From Lasiodiplodia sp. COLG20 (taxonomy: Eukaryota; Ascomycota; Dothideomycetes; Botryosphaeriales; Botryosphaeriaceae), in contig VNWV01000010.1 in assembly GCA_009801085.1 (NCBI GenBank), forward strand, positions 930,001-994,000: a DNA stretch of 64,000 bases, read 5' to 3'. The notes beneath the pieces were generated by a model. That model was given only the letters and a program-made list of their open reading frames with translations. It was not told where the DNA came from and ran no database searches. The translations under genes were made by a program, and so were the position numbers. This document shows positions 10,075 to 21,104 of this stretch, piece after piece. Numbering within the stretch: the first letter of the stretch is position 1; each line of letters begins with the position of its first letter.

Positions 10075-10974
10075 TGTTGCTGTACGTCTGGGTTGGTCGC
10101 TCTTAATGAGATATGTACGGATGCTGATTTAGAGAAGGACTCAAGGAGACGAGACAAAAAAAATTAACGAAATAGAGGAAATAGGAAAGGCGCTCGTGTT
10201 CGATTGTTCTGACTTTGTTGCTGTGGATGATGGGAAGGACATTTTCTCGAGTCGTACCCGGTGGTTTTATATATCACTTGAACGCATCCACGTAATAATC
10301 CTCCGCCCTCGTGGTGTAAGCCACGATGCCCAGCGTTTTCGGATGTCCATGTTCCGAACAGCGCGTGGCAGAGGAGCTAGTGCTATACTAAGATGCGCAC
10401 TCAAAGTTCTAAGCTTATCCTGAGGGTTGGAAATTGGCAGCGGTCTAGACAAAGCGGAGGACATGAGTGGTCAAGCGCGAGCACGAACGGTGGCACAGCT
10501 TCTCGGATGTCGGTCTGCGCGTGGCACGCGCCCCGCCACCAACTCTGGTTGACGTGGATGCGGTGCAGGATGGAGTTTGCCGAACAAGTTAGATGGCAGC
10601 CACATTCGGATAAGCGGGACCCTTGATCGATGATACATTGTAAGCAGCTCTAGAAATAGCATCGACTCCTCCAAATCCCCCGTTGCCAAGAAAAATGAGA
10701 TTCGTTACCAGCCAGATGGCGTTGCTAAAAGGACGAAAATCTATGCGCTGTCGTTACGGTCGTGGGAAACATGGAACAAGCCCCTGCAGAAACGCCGTTT
10801 GCGCGCGCCACAGGTAAGCGCCCTGGAAAATGCCTGGAAACCGATGCGTTCCTCGGATGCGTAGTTGCCGAGAGTTGGCCGGCGTCGCGATTGGGCGCCA
10901 GGCCGTGGCTGTGGTGGAGTGGAGGCGGCTGAGCACTACGGCGAAACGCAACGTTCGAAACACTTTGAACAAGG
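10075..10974. other. Intergenic: cupin promoter and 3' region of the 10,975 gene
   Basis: Apart from the TATA-like element, I see no gene or repeat. Short open frames on both strands are unlike known proteins. Confidence 0.55.
10265..10274 (-). promoter_or_regulatory. TATA box of the cupin gene
   Basis: On the minus strand this reads ATATATAAAA. It lies about 190 bp upstream of the cupin ATG at 10074, so transcription would start near 10,235 with a 5' UTR of about 160 nt. It is the only clear TATA element I found ahead of a gene in the window, which suits a regulated secreted-protein gene. Confidence 0.45.
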
Positions 10975-11850
10975 CTATGCCACCGAGGGCGGCCCGCTCG
11001 AACCTGAATCTAACTCCATGCGATTTTCTTGCAGCACCCAAAACGGGAGGGACTGTAGCCCTTCCTGGTCAGGCGCTACGCCGTGCTCTTCCTCGTTGTC
11101 TGCTTCGCCGAGGTCTTCAAATATTAGCGACGACCTCTCCCGCCGTCCGCCGTTCAGCTTGCGCCTCAACCGACGCGCCCCGGACCCGGCCTCATGGGTG
11201 CCAAGCCCGTCGAGATCGGCATCGTCGGTGTCGCTGCCAACGATCTGACTGTGCGTGCGCTTGAACGGCCGGGTGCTCCAGCGCCGTTTCTTGCGCTCCC
11301 AACGGCGCCGCAGCTCTTCGTCCGTGTTGACTGAGTCGTCGTCGCAGTTGAGTTCTTCGAGGCACTCCGAGATGCCCGCGTCATCTCGGCTGCGCCCGGC
11401 ATCCTCGAACCCGTCGGGGCGGACGACTTCGGCGTCGCTGTCGTATCCTATATCGTCCTCGGTGATCTCTTCGAGATCGAAATCGCCATCTTTGACGGTG
11501 ACGACAGTCCTGTCCTCCCTCTGAGGCAAGTCGCTCACAAGCGAGTCCGAGTCGTCTCCCGTCGAGTCGTCGTCCATTGCGGACGGGCTCGAGATGTCGG
11601 AGGAGTCGGCCGGAGTATCGTAGCTTTGAGAAAAGAAAAATTTGTAAGTGGGACCCTTTCGTTCGGCGCTTTCCTGCGGCGGCGAAGGCGCCACCGGATG
11701 CGGCGAGTCGACGTGCTGTTCGTACGGTGGGGGTGGGTCGTGGAAATGGATGTAATGGGAGGCGGCCAAGTAGGGACAAGGCGTGTTTGGAGGGCTGGTG
11801 GGTGGGTTAAGTGGCGCATCGAACACCGGAGGATATCTCGGTCCATCCAT
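10975..11850 (-). CDS. Acidic conserved hypothetical protein, 291 aa
   Basis: I do not recognise a named family. The first ATG is at 11850 (MDGPRYPPVFDAP); the open frame extends upstream only to a GTG. The N-terminal third is Pro-rich and likely disordered. The middle is strongly acidic (DDDSTGDDSDS, EEITEDDIGYDSDAE). A basic patch follows (RRRWERKKRRW), then KRTHSQIVGSDTDDADL and ARRLRRKLNGG...SLIFEDL, which look like short conserved blocks rather than a folded domain. Alternating acidic and basic tracts suggest a nuclear protein, but that is inference. Single exon, no introns needed. It sits between the cupin and coatomer genes with no functional link visible. Confidence 0.6.
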   Translation of the reverse strand: MDGPRYPPVFDAPLNPPTSPPNTPCPYLAASHYIHFHDPPPPYEQHVDSPHPVAPSPPQESAERKGPTYKFFFSQSYDTPADSSDISSPSAMDDDSTGDDSDSLVSDLPQREDRTVVTVKDGDFDLEEITEDDIGYDSDAEVVRPDGFEDAGRSRDDAGISECLEELNCDDDSVNTDEELRRRWERKKRRWSTRPFKRTHSQIVGSDTDDADLDGLGTHEAGSGARRLRRKLNGGRRERSSLIFEDLGEADNEEEHGVAPDQEGLQSLPFWVLQENRMELDSGSSGPPSVA

Positions 11851-12975
11851 AATCTCCCCCGCTGCCACTCGCAACGAGCTCACGGCTGCTCGACGATCTC
11901 GGCTCGTTTTGCGCAGCGATATCGTGCTTTACGGTTCGACGACGATCCAGCTAAGCTGCGAGGCCCGGTTGCGATGTTGGCTGGGAATCGCGATAGGATC
12001 ATTTTTCTCCAAGCGATGGGATGCGGAGTCGACAATGGCAGAGCTGGGAGAAGGGCGCGCCTCATTGACCGACAGGCAATGCGACGGCTCCTCTTATCGG
12101 AGGGCTGATGACGCCAGGCAGCAGGAGCGTATTCCTGCCAGGACGGGTCGAACGAGGGGAAGAGGGGGTATGCGCGGGAGCGAACCGGTCAGAACACGCC
12201 GGCTCGGATGGGATGAGAAGTGGCGCTGGGGTGTAGCTGACGGCGGGAGAGCAAATTGGCTGCTCTCGGTCGACGGGGCGTCGAGCACTTGCCGACGGGA
12301 TTCAGGACGAGCTGGCCGGTCGGCAGCCGCTGAGGAACAGGGCTGGACGGGCGGCGACAGGAGGGATTTTGGGTATCACAGGCTGAACGGTGGCTAGATG
12401 CAGGCCGTGGTTGGCGTCTGCGCATGCATGACGAAGAGGTCCTGCCCGGAGGCCACGATCAGCACGGCGGGTCGCCCTCGACATGCTGCCAGTGGATCTG
12501 CCGCACCGCAGGCGCCAGGGATGCCCCATGCTTGGTCAATGGGTGATCGCTTTTATTTTTTGGCGGGGCTGCGTCGTCAAGCCGCCGCAGCGGCGAGCTT
12601 GCACGTGCGGGGTGATGCCGTCACGCGAGGCTCGATGACTCGGCACCCGTCGTCGCCTCAGGCCGCAACCGCTCGCGCTCCGCCGGCGGGGGCGTCGTGG
12701 CCTCCGACCTCCGCGGCCTTGGCAGGGCTCCGGAAAAACGTCGGCGATGCCGCAGCATTACTGGACACTTCACCGTCCACAGCAGTAGGCACGCATTGCA
12801 CTTCTGGCGAAGCTCAAGCTGGCCGGGTGCCGAACCACGAAACACCCTCGACGCCAGCTCTCCTTTCCGCCTTCCTCCCCCAGCCGTCGCTCTCTACCTC
12901 TCGCCACCAAATCATTGGCGCTGCGCGACTTCCTTTGCCTTGCGTGAAGCTGCGGCTTCTCCCTGAACGCCCAAC
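11851..12975. other. Divergent intergenic region upstream of coatomer alpha
   Basis: About 1.1 kb between the start codons of the 10,975 gene and coatomer alpha. It has CT-rich stretches close to the coatomer ATG (about 12,850-12,960). Several long open frames exist on both strands, but none has recognisable protein content. Confidence 0.5.
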
Positions 12976-15900
12976 ATGTCGTCCCCGAACATGCTCACCA
13001 AGGCACGTTGCGCGTCGCATTCGCCTCCCCAACACCTATGCTGACCGCCTTGCAGTTCGAGTCCAAGTCGTCCAGGGCGAAAGGCATTGCCTTCCACCCC
13101 AAGCGGTGCGCCTCCCCACCTCGTCCCGCCGTCCCGCCCTCCACTGACACCTCGCAGGCCATGGATCCTCGTCTCCCTGCACTCGTCCACAATTCAGCTC
13201 TGGGACTACCGCATGGGCACCCTCATCGACCGCTTCGAAGAGCACGATGGCCCCGTCCGCGGCATCGACTTCCACAAGACCCAGCCTCTGTTCGTCTCAG
13301 GAGGAGACGACTACAAGATCAAGGTGTGGTCGTATCAGACGCGCCGCTGCCTCTTCACCCTCAACGGCCACTTGGACTACGTGCGCACCGTCTTCTTCCA
13401 CCATGAGCTCCCGTGGATCCTGTCCAGCTCCGATGACCAGACCATCAGGATATGGAACTGGCAGAACCGCTCTCTCAGTACGTCGCCATTGCGCTCGAGA
13501 CACGTAATTGTGAGACTGACAAACTCCCCCCAGTCTGCACCATGACCGGCCACAACCACTACACGATGTGCGCCCAGTTCCACCCCAAGGAAGATCTCGT
13601 CGTCTCCGCCTCGCTCGACCAGTCCGTGCGCGTCTGGGATATTTCTGGGCTCCGCAAGAAGCACTCCGCGCCGACCTCGATGACCTTCGAAGACCAGATG
13701 GCACGCGCCAATGCGAACCAGGCCGACATGTTTGGCAACACGGACGCCGTCGTAAAGTTCGTGCTGGAGGGCCACGACCGCGGCGTCAACTGGGTTGCAT
13801 TCCACCCCACGCTTCCATTGATCGTCTCCGCCGGCGACGACAGACTGGTCAAGCTGTGGAGGATGAGTGAGACCAAGGCTTGGGAGGTGGACACCTGCAG
13901 AGGCCACTTCCAGAACGTGTCTGCTTGCTTGTTTCACCCCCACCAGGACCTGATCCTTTCCGTTGGAGAGGACAAGAGCCTGAGAACCTGGGATCTCAAT
14001 AAGCGGACTTCAGTGGGGTCGTTTAAGAGAGAAAACGACCGTTTCTGGGTAATCGCGGCTCATCCGGAGATCAACTTGTTCGCTGCTGGCCATGATAACG
14101 GTGTGATGGTGTTCAAGCTCGAGCGTGAAAGACCTGCCTCCGCAGTCTACCAGAACCAGCTCTTCTACATTACCAAGGAGAAGCATGTGCGCTCCTACGA
14201 TTTCGCCAAGAACATCGAATCGCCGTCTATGCTGTCGCTGAAGAAGCTAGGCAGCCCGTGGGTGCCTCCGAGAACTCTGTCCTACAATCCCGCCGAACGC
14301 GCAATCCTGGTTACTTCGCCCGCGGACGGAGGTTGCTACGAGCTCATCAGCCTGCCCCGTGATGCTAGCGGAGCCGTCGAGCCGACGGATACCAAGCGTG
14401 GATCCGGCAACTCTGCGGTTTTCGTTGCTCGCAACAGGTTTGCCGTCTTCAACCAGGGCAACCAACAGATCGACATCAAGGATCTGTCCAACTCCACGAC
14501 CAAGACGATCAAGCCTCCTCACGGCACCACAGATATATACTTCGGTGGAACGGGTTGCTTATTGCTCATCACGCCCACGTCCGTGGTCCTCTATGACATT
14601 CAGCAGAAGAAGAACCTTGCCGAGCTCGCTGTCAATGGCGTCAAGTACGTCATTTGGTCCAACGACGGTCTTCACGCTGCGCTCCTGAGCAAGCACAACG
14701 TTACGATCGTCACGAAGAATCTCGAGCAGGTGTCTACTCTGCACGAGACCATCAGGATCAAGAGCGCTACGTGGGACGATGCGGGCGTCCTTCTCTACTC
14801 CACATTGAACCACATTAAGTACACGCTCATGAACGGCGACAACGGTATTGTCCGCACTCTGGAGCACACTGTCTACCTCGTCAGGGTGAAGGGCCGCAGC
14901 GTCTACTGCTTGGACCGCTCTGCGAAGCCTAAGATCCTCCAGATTGACCCGACCGAATACCGCTTCAAGCTCGCTCTCATCAAGCGCAACTACGACGAGA
15001 TGCTAAACATCATCAAGACCTCCAGCCTTGTCGGTCAGAGCATCATCGCTTACCTGCAGAAGAAGGGCTACCCGGAGATTGCGCTCCAGTTCGTCCAGGA
15101 CCCGCAGACTAGGTTCGAGCTCGCAATCGAGTGCGGCAACCTCGACGTGGCGGTCGAGATGGCCAAGCAGCTCGACAGGCCCAAGCTATGGAGCCGTCTT
15201 AGCGCCGAGGCTCTCGCCCACGGAAACCACAAGGTCGTTGAGATGACCTACCAGAAGCTGCGCACGTTCGACAAGCTCTCCTTCTTGTACCTCTCGACCG
15301 GTGACAAGGAGAAGCTCACTCGCATGGCCAAGATTGCGGAGCACCGCGGTGACATGACTTCCCGGTTCCAGAACGCAGTCTACCTCGGCGATGTCGAGAG
15401 CCGGATCGAGATGTTCAAGGAAATCGACCAATGTAAGCACTCCTGGTATAAGGTTTGTATTCGATAAGACTGATTTTGTTTTAGACCCCCTGGCGTACAT
15501 GCTGGCCAAGTCGAATGGCTTGGAGGAAGAGTGCCAGAACATCCTCGAGGCCAGCGGCTTGACCGAGGATCAAATTTCCCTTCCGGAGATCGGTCAGCCC
15601 TTGGCTCCTCCCAAGCCCGTCGTTCCCACTTACACCGCCAACTGGCCTGTTAAGAGCTCCGGCACTTCTGTCTTTGAGAAGGCGTTGATGGGTGAGGAGT
15701 TGGATGCGGACGAGTTGGCGCCCGCGACTAACGGCTATGGCGACGAGGACCTCATCGAGACCGAAGACGCCGCGCGCGATGGTGGCTTCGAGGATGCCGA
15801 GGAGGACGAGGATGCGGCTGGCTGGGACATGGGAGGCGACGATGACATCGAGGTCGAAGATGATTTCGTCAATGTGGAGAGCGTTGAGGCTGGTGCTGGC

Positions 15901-16851
15901 AGCAGCGAGGCTGACCTGTGGACGAGGAATTCCCCGATTGCTGCCGATCACGTTGCTGGCGGTTCGTTCGAGAGCGCGATGCAGCTTCTCAACAGGCAAG
16001 TCGGCGCAGTCAACTTCAAGCCGATCGAGTGGAGATTCCAGGAGATCTACCAGGCCTCAAGGACGTTCTTGCCCGCAAGCGTTGGCCTGCCTCCGCTCGT
16101 GAACTACGTCCGGAGGACGATCGACGAGACCGACTCGAGGAAAGTCCTGCCAATCATCCCTCGTGACCTGGAATCCATCACTGCTACCGAGTTTGCTGCC
16201 GGCAAGAACGCAATGCGCACTAACAAGCTGGAAGACGGCGTCGTGACCTGGAAGAAGATCCTGCATCTGATGCTGCTCAATGCCGTCACTACTCAGGCCG
16301 AAGTTGCAGAGGCCAAAAGGCTCATCGCAACTGCCGGCCAATACACACTAGCCATGAGCATCGAGCTCGAGCGCCGCCGCCTGACTAACAACAGCCAGGA
16401 CATTTCGGCTCTCGAGGAGGACACAAGAAAACGGGCGTTCGAGCTGGCCGCCTACTTCACCGTACCGGAGCTCGACCCGGCGCACAAGGCCCTGGCCCTC
16501 TTCGCCGCAATGAACTTCTCCCACAAGAACAAGCAACATAACAGCGCGTTATCGTTCGCTAACACCCTGCTGGACCGCGGCTCGACGAACGCCAAGTTTA
16601 AGGAGAGCGCACGCAAGATCAAGACTGTCTGCGAGCGCAACCCCAACGACGCGGTCGAGATCGATTTCGACACGTTCGCCGACTTCGAGATTTGCGCGGC
16701 AAGCTACACCCCCATCTACACCGGCTCGCCCAGCGTCGCTTGCCAGTACTGCGGCGTGAAGTACCAGGCCAAGTTCAAGGGCACCGTCTGCAAGGTCTGC
16801 GAGGTTTGTCAACTCGGTGCACCGGCGAGCGGCTTGAGGCTGTGTTTGTGA
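12976..16851 (+). CDS. COPA: Coatomer subunit alpha (alpha-COP), with a GC-AG first intron
   Basis: Large scaffold and cargo-binding subunit of the COPI coat for Golgi-to-ER retrograde transport. Five exons: 12976-13002, 13056-13105, 13158-13477, 13534-15432 and 15485-16851, all closing in phase, 1,220 aa as expected. The first intron starts GCACGT, not GT, and ends TTGCAG with a TGCTGAC branch point. It joins SSPNMLTK to [15 protein letters not shown], which matches the family opening exactly. The N-terminal WD40 propeller includes [20 protein letters not shown]; a second WD40 region, alpha-solenoid and COPI_C domain follow. The conserved C-terminus has Cys pairs ([15 protein letters not shown]) and ends near GAPASGLRL. 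The acidic linker near residues 730-810 is usual. An in-frame ATG at 13038 inside intron 1 is an alternative start. Confidence 0.95.
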
Positions 16852-18395
16852 AGTGGGATCTGAAGGGAAGGGGGATTCGGTACAAAAAGACTAATGGAGG
16901 TGGGGGAAATTTTTTTTATTGAGTGGACGATGGTCTTGAAATGACGCAATGACTCTGAATGCGCTGCACATGTTTGCGGGTGTTGGAGCCGTAGTCTGTG
17001 TGTGCACGCTGTGTAGGTGGGGAGAGAGGGTCTATCTCGTGGTAGAAAGATAGGATTCTTGTTTTCTTTTTATCAACACTTGCTTTTCTACTCTTGCATC
17101 CAACGTATGAGACACAAAATTTTAGGATTGCTGTGCTGAAGATGAGATTTGTTTCCCGTTCTTGTGGTTCTGGGATGACTACTTCGGAATTTCGAAGGCA
17201 TAGCTAATGTCTATCTCTTCTCGAGGCGTCCTCAAAGGCGAACTTCCGGACCATTTCTTTGGAACTCTCCGCTTTCCTGCCATGCGGCCTTCGCGGAACT
17301 GATTGGGTGATCTACCATGATGATGAACCCTTTCGCCAATAAAACAAGCTTCCGTAGGCGCCCTGGGAAGTGGACTGGGAGGTGGTCTGGAAGGACGCTG
17401 CAGGAGATGACATCTGACATGATTGTGGTATGGAGGTTTTGAGGAAGTGTGCTATAATCGCAGGCCAGACGAAGGCATGTTCCATAGATCATCTCGCTTC
17501 ATCAAATATTTCTTCGCCAAAGATTCTGTGGAATTACGACACTGAGACAGTTTGAAGGCCGCAGACCTATGAATCCATGCCCAAGGAATCGGTGCTCTCT
17601 TCACACTCGTAGGTTTTATTTACATTCATGAAAACGCCTACATCTTATAAATATCTATCTAAAGTGGATTGAACTTTAAATTTATTTAGCCCGTGATGCT
17701 GAGATTTGATGCGGAAAAGCCGTGAACTTTTGTCGGGTCATTGTACGTTATCAGGGGCTCTCCGCAGGCATCACACATGGGTATGAAAAGCCACTCGCCG
17801 AAACCCACGATATCGATAGTGTCGGGATATCAAGGTCATTAGCATGCACTGAACCAGTGCGGCGTCGTACTTCTTCTGGTTCGACAGATGGCTACTTCCA
17901 GAAGAAAAGAGTGCCACTATCTTGAGATATCGTATTAGACTTGAGCACATGTGCATTCTAGAAGAAATATGTACACCATGATCGACAAGATTCTGGTCAC
18001 GGCATATGCTACCAGATACTGCCTCTCCTAGTCAAGTGGCACAAAACCCTTGCTGTTTTTCACCATCAATCGCAAAGAACATGCCATGAGGTGACATAAA
18101 AAAAAAAAAATCAAAGTATTTAATTCTCCTCTGCGAAGGTTTGCAAACCGCCCCAAACTACTGCAACGCCTTCGCTAACTAAACTTCATCAAGGTTTCGC
18201 CAACACCTCCATCAATTTCCGGTGGGCCCCAGCAAATGCTTCATAGCCTTCGCTAACACGGTAAATTTCTGGCGCTTCCCAGTAAACGCATGATCAAATT
18301 GCCTGAACTCCACGCGCCATATCCGATGCTACGAAAGTGCAAATTCATCCGAGGGCAGACCTAAGCCTCGCACCCACAGCATCGTCCGTGGTATC
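16852..18395. other. Intergenic after coatomer alpha
   Basis: AT-richer than the surroundings, with a T-run at 16912-16919 and an A-run near 18101-18113. No gene was recognised. A loosely repeated short phrase (TTCGCTAAC) occurs twice between 18,170 and 18,260, too short to call a repeat. Confidence 0.5.
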
Positions 18396-18626
18396 TCAGG
18401 CGATGTGTCGAGAGATGAGGCGGGGAGCGTACGGGATGTGGTCTTCGTGGTGGTGTGAGGACGAATGATGATGGTGTTGCGGTTGGCGCAAGTGGTGCGT
18501 GTGGCTAGTGTCGTCGGAGGAGTAGCCGGAAGAGTCGTCGGAGTGAGGGTGGTCGTCGATGTTGCGCAGGCACATCATAGCGCCGATGATGATGATGAAG
18601 GCCCTTATGCACGACGGCTCGGACAT
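18396..18626 (-). CDS. Possible small histidine-rich protein, 76 aa
   Basis: ATG at 18626 gives a short hydrophobic segment near the N-terminus (RAFIIIIGAMMCL), then an Asp/Ser-rich stretch and clusters of His (HTHHL, HHHHSSSHHH). The frame extends further upstream without a better start. No family is recognised. A His-cluster small protein could bind metal, but nothing here proves translation; a chance open frame is equally possible. It would converge on nothing and lies 159 bp from the end of the TFIIIC gene. Confidence 0.25.
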   Translation of the reverse strand: MSEPSCIRAFIIIIGAMMCLRNIDDHPHSDDSSGYSSDDTSHTHHLRQPQHHHHSSSHHHEDHIPYAPRLISRHIA

Positions 18627-18785
18627 GGTGGTGTGAAGGGTGGGTTCAAGTGAGGGCTTTCTGCTGCATTTAGCCGTCAGCTTTGGAAAGCGTCGGCGGG
18701 TGGCTTCCCTTACTGGACGTGGGGAATGGAGATCGCCAGAGCGCATAGACCGTGGTGTCACTTGCAGATGTAGGAATGAAGAGGT

Positions 18786-19932
18786 TCAGGTTGCGTCGTC
18801 GCCCAGGTCGAGCTCGTCCCAGGTAGCAGGCGTAGCGCTTTCCGTACTTGGACCTGCAGCACCAGGTAGCTCATTCCTCAACGGGCTGACATTCTGTAGC
18901 GCACGTGCTGTCCTTCTCGCACGAGAAGGAGAGGCCCGTTTGGCTGCTCCACGACGTGCTCGCTTGCTTGGAGACCGCTCTTTAGCTGGGGACAGCTTCC
19001 GCTTGGGGCTCTGCCGTGGACTTGGCGGATCGCTTCCGTCTTCGGTGATGAAGGTGAAATCGCCGACTCGAGGCGGGCTCGGAGATGTCACGAAAACGCG
19101 CTGGCCTTGCGTGCCGTCGTCTTCTCCAGGCTTCAGCCCGCCCCCGCGGCTCGTATACGCCGTCGGTTTGACTTTGTCTTTCTCTCCGAGCCGGGTTTTG
19201 ACGGCACTCAACTTCTCGAGGAAACTCGCCTGACGCCTCTGCGCGCGTGTGGCATACTCTGGGACCGGGAACTTGACGACCTCTATATTACCTGGATTCT
19301 CGATGGGTGCGAAGGAGTGGGCATTGGAAGCTGACTGGGATTTCTCTACCCTGCTCGGACCGGACCTTGGCCTTAACTTTGCCGCGGAAGCAACGAGACG
19401 TGTTGAGCTTGCTCCAAGCAGGTCAAAAGTGCCGAGCTTGCGCAGCGGCTCGGCCACCCGGTCTTCCCGGTCTTCCGGCGGGGGCGCTTTCGTGAAGAGA
19501 AGGTCTGTGCCGATCGTTGATGCCCACTGACAGGTGTATATTTGGCCCTGGTACGATACGATGGGATTGTCGTCGTGGAGCCCCACAATTTGAATGCGAT
19601 CGTGCTCTTCTGGCTCGGGCGTTGGTTCTTTGCGCGGGGTAGCGTTTCTTTCTGCTGGTTCGGGGGTGTCTTCTTGCTGAGACGCCTGCTGCCCATCCTT
19701 GTCCGTCTCGTCGTCGGCGGCGAAAATGTCGTGTTCCAAGCGGACGAAGCCCTTCTTGGACTGCATAGGCGCGATGCGCGACGTGAGATCGAGTGTCACG
19801 AAGAAATCCTGCAGTCGACATGTCAGGAGCCAGCGTGGCTGAAAAATGGTTCTGGAGCCAAACCTGAGTCTCTGTCGTGCTGTACTCGTATTCCCATTCG
19901 TCGGAATCGGCGCCATTCTGCACAGTCGCCAT
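18786..19932 (-). CDS. TFIIIC subunit with triple-barrel domain (Tfc7/GTF3C6-type)
   Basis: Predicted subunit of the RNA polymerase III factor TFIIIC, nuclear. Exon 1 (19932-19864) encodes the acidic opening EWEYEYSTTETQ. A 55-nt intron (donor GTTTGG, acceptor CTGCAG) leads in phase 0 to DFFVTLDL in exon 2 (19808-18786). Total 363 aa. The opening, the DFFVTLDL strand and the later block IQIVGLHDDNPIVSYQGQIY followed by GTDLLFTK match the TFIIIC tau55-related triple-barrel domain (about residues 15-150). The C-terminal half is basic, Pro/Ser-rich and probably disordered, with KRKLSPAKERSPSKRARRG resembling a nuclear localisation signal. Divergently transcribed from VPS62. Confidence 0.82.
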
Positions 19933-21104
19933 GGCGGAAGTCGGGGCTGCAAAGCGAGCGCGGAGCGTGGTTTACGCTATGGCAGGGTCGCGGACAGGTC
20001 GGTAAGCAAGGGAAGAGGCGGATTTGCGGCTGTCACTCATCATGCGCGGTTGTCACGGCGAAAGGCAGCGCGGTCGGAAAATTTACGGCGGAGATCTCGA
20101 TGCGCAGATGCACTTTAGATGGGAGCGCTGCGTGAGAAGCGCCCGTTGAGCGACGATGCGCGGGCTGCGGTCGCTCTCACAGCTGCAACCCGCAACGCAG
20201 GTACGCGCTACGCTGGATGGATTCGGCGGCGTGAGGGTGGATCGGGACGCGTGGTGGTCGTAAGTCGCGACAAGCTACGACCAAGCGGCGCCGATCTGTG
20301 GCTAAGCGGAGGGCGAGCGCGGGCCAGAGCCGCAAGCCGGCGTGACGTAGTACGGGGAGTGTAGGGCTGATCCGTCCCATCCGCCAGTGTGAGCTTGCGG
20401 ATGCTCGCGGCTGCCCTCCCACGTTCCGTCAGCCCCGCGCCGCGGCCAATCGCCCCCGCAGTGCCGATAAGCAGCGACTGCGTCCAGCCCACGCCGTCCG
20501 AAGAAGTGCCAGCGCTGCGCTGGTTGATGCGTCATCACCCAGTCGCCTCCCAGTGCGGCGTCCGTCCCGTTCTCCCCCTCCCGCCATCACGTCGGCTGCC
20601 TGCCTTAAGTCCGCCGCTTCTCACCTTACGGCCCACTCACACCGCGGCGTGCTGGCCATGCTTGTTGCCGATCTTCCGACGCCTTCCATAAGCATCACCA
20701 CTGGTCCCATCGGCTTCCGTTCGATCCACCTCCGAGCTGCTAACCGTCGTCCGGCATCTTCGGACGCCCGAGAAGCATCACGCCAAGTCCAGCCCGCTTA
20801 CCTCACACGAGTAAAACAGCCCATCCTCTCTTGCACCATCCGTCCAGAAACGGCTAACACCCGCGTGTCTCCTCTCTTAGTGCCCGTGCTATCAAATCAC
20901 GGCGGTCAGGCACCGCTCGTACTTCATCATGCGGCGCCGCAGGTCCTTCCTCTCGGTCCTCACTCTTCCGCCGCCCTCCACTCGTTCAGCCCCCAGCCGG
21001 TAGCCAGCTCTACCGCGTCTTTTGTCGACATCCCCACGCCTCTGGTAGACGTTCCGCAACAGACTGCGAGCACCAAAGAGCTCGTAGACACCACCGAAAC
21101 CCAA
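19933..21104. other. Divergent region TFIIIC subunit / VPS62
   Basis: About 1.2 kb. The part from 20658 to 21104 is open in frame with VPS62 and could be an N-terminal extension, but its composition (Pro/Ser/Arg/Ala, no known block) looks like 5' UTR. No TATA box or RNA gene seen. Confidence 0.5.

Noticed and set aside
9508..10167. 219-codon open frame antisense to the cupin gene
   Set aside because: GC-rich third positions on the cupin strand keep the opposite strand open; the translation is Gly/Val/Ala/Arg-rich and resembles nothing, while the cupin frame has all family motifs.
19542..20135. 197-codon frame antisense to the TFIIIC subunit start
   Set aside because: A shadow of the real exon and promoter; hydrophobic runs arise from reading the opposite strand.
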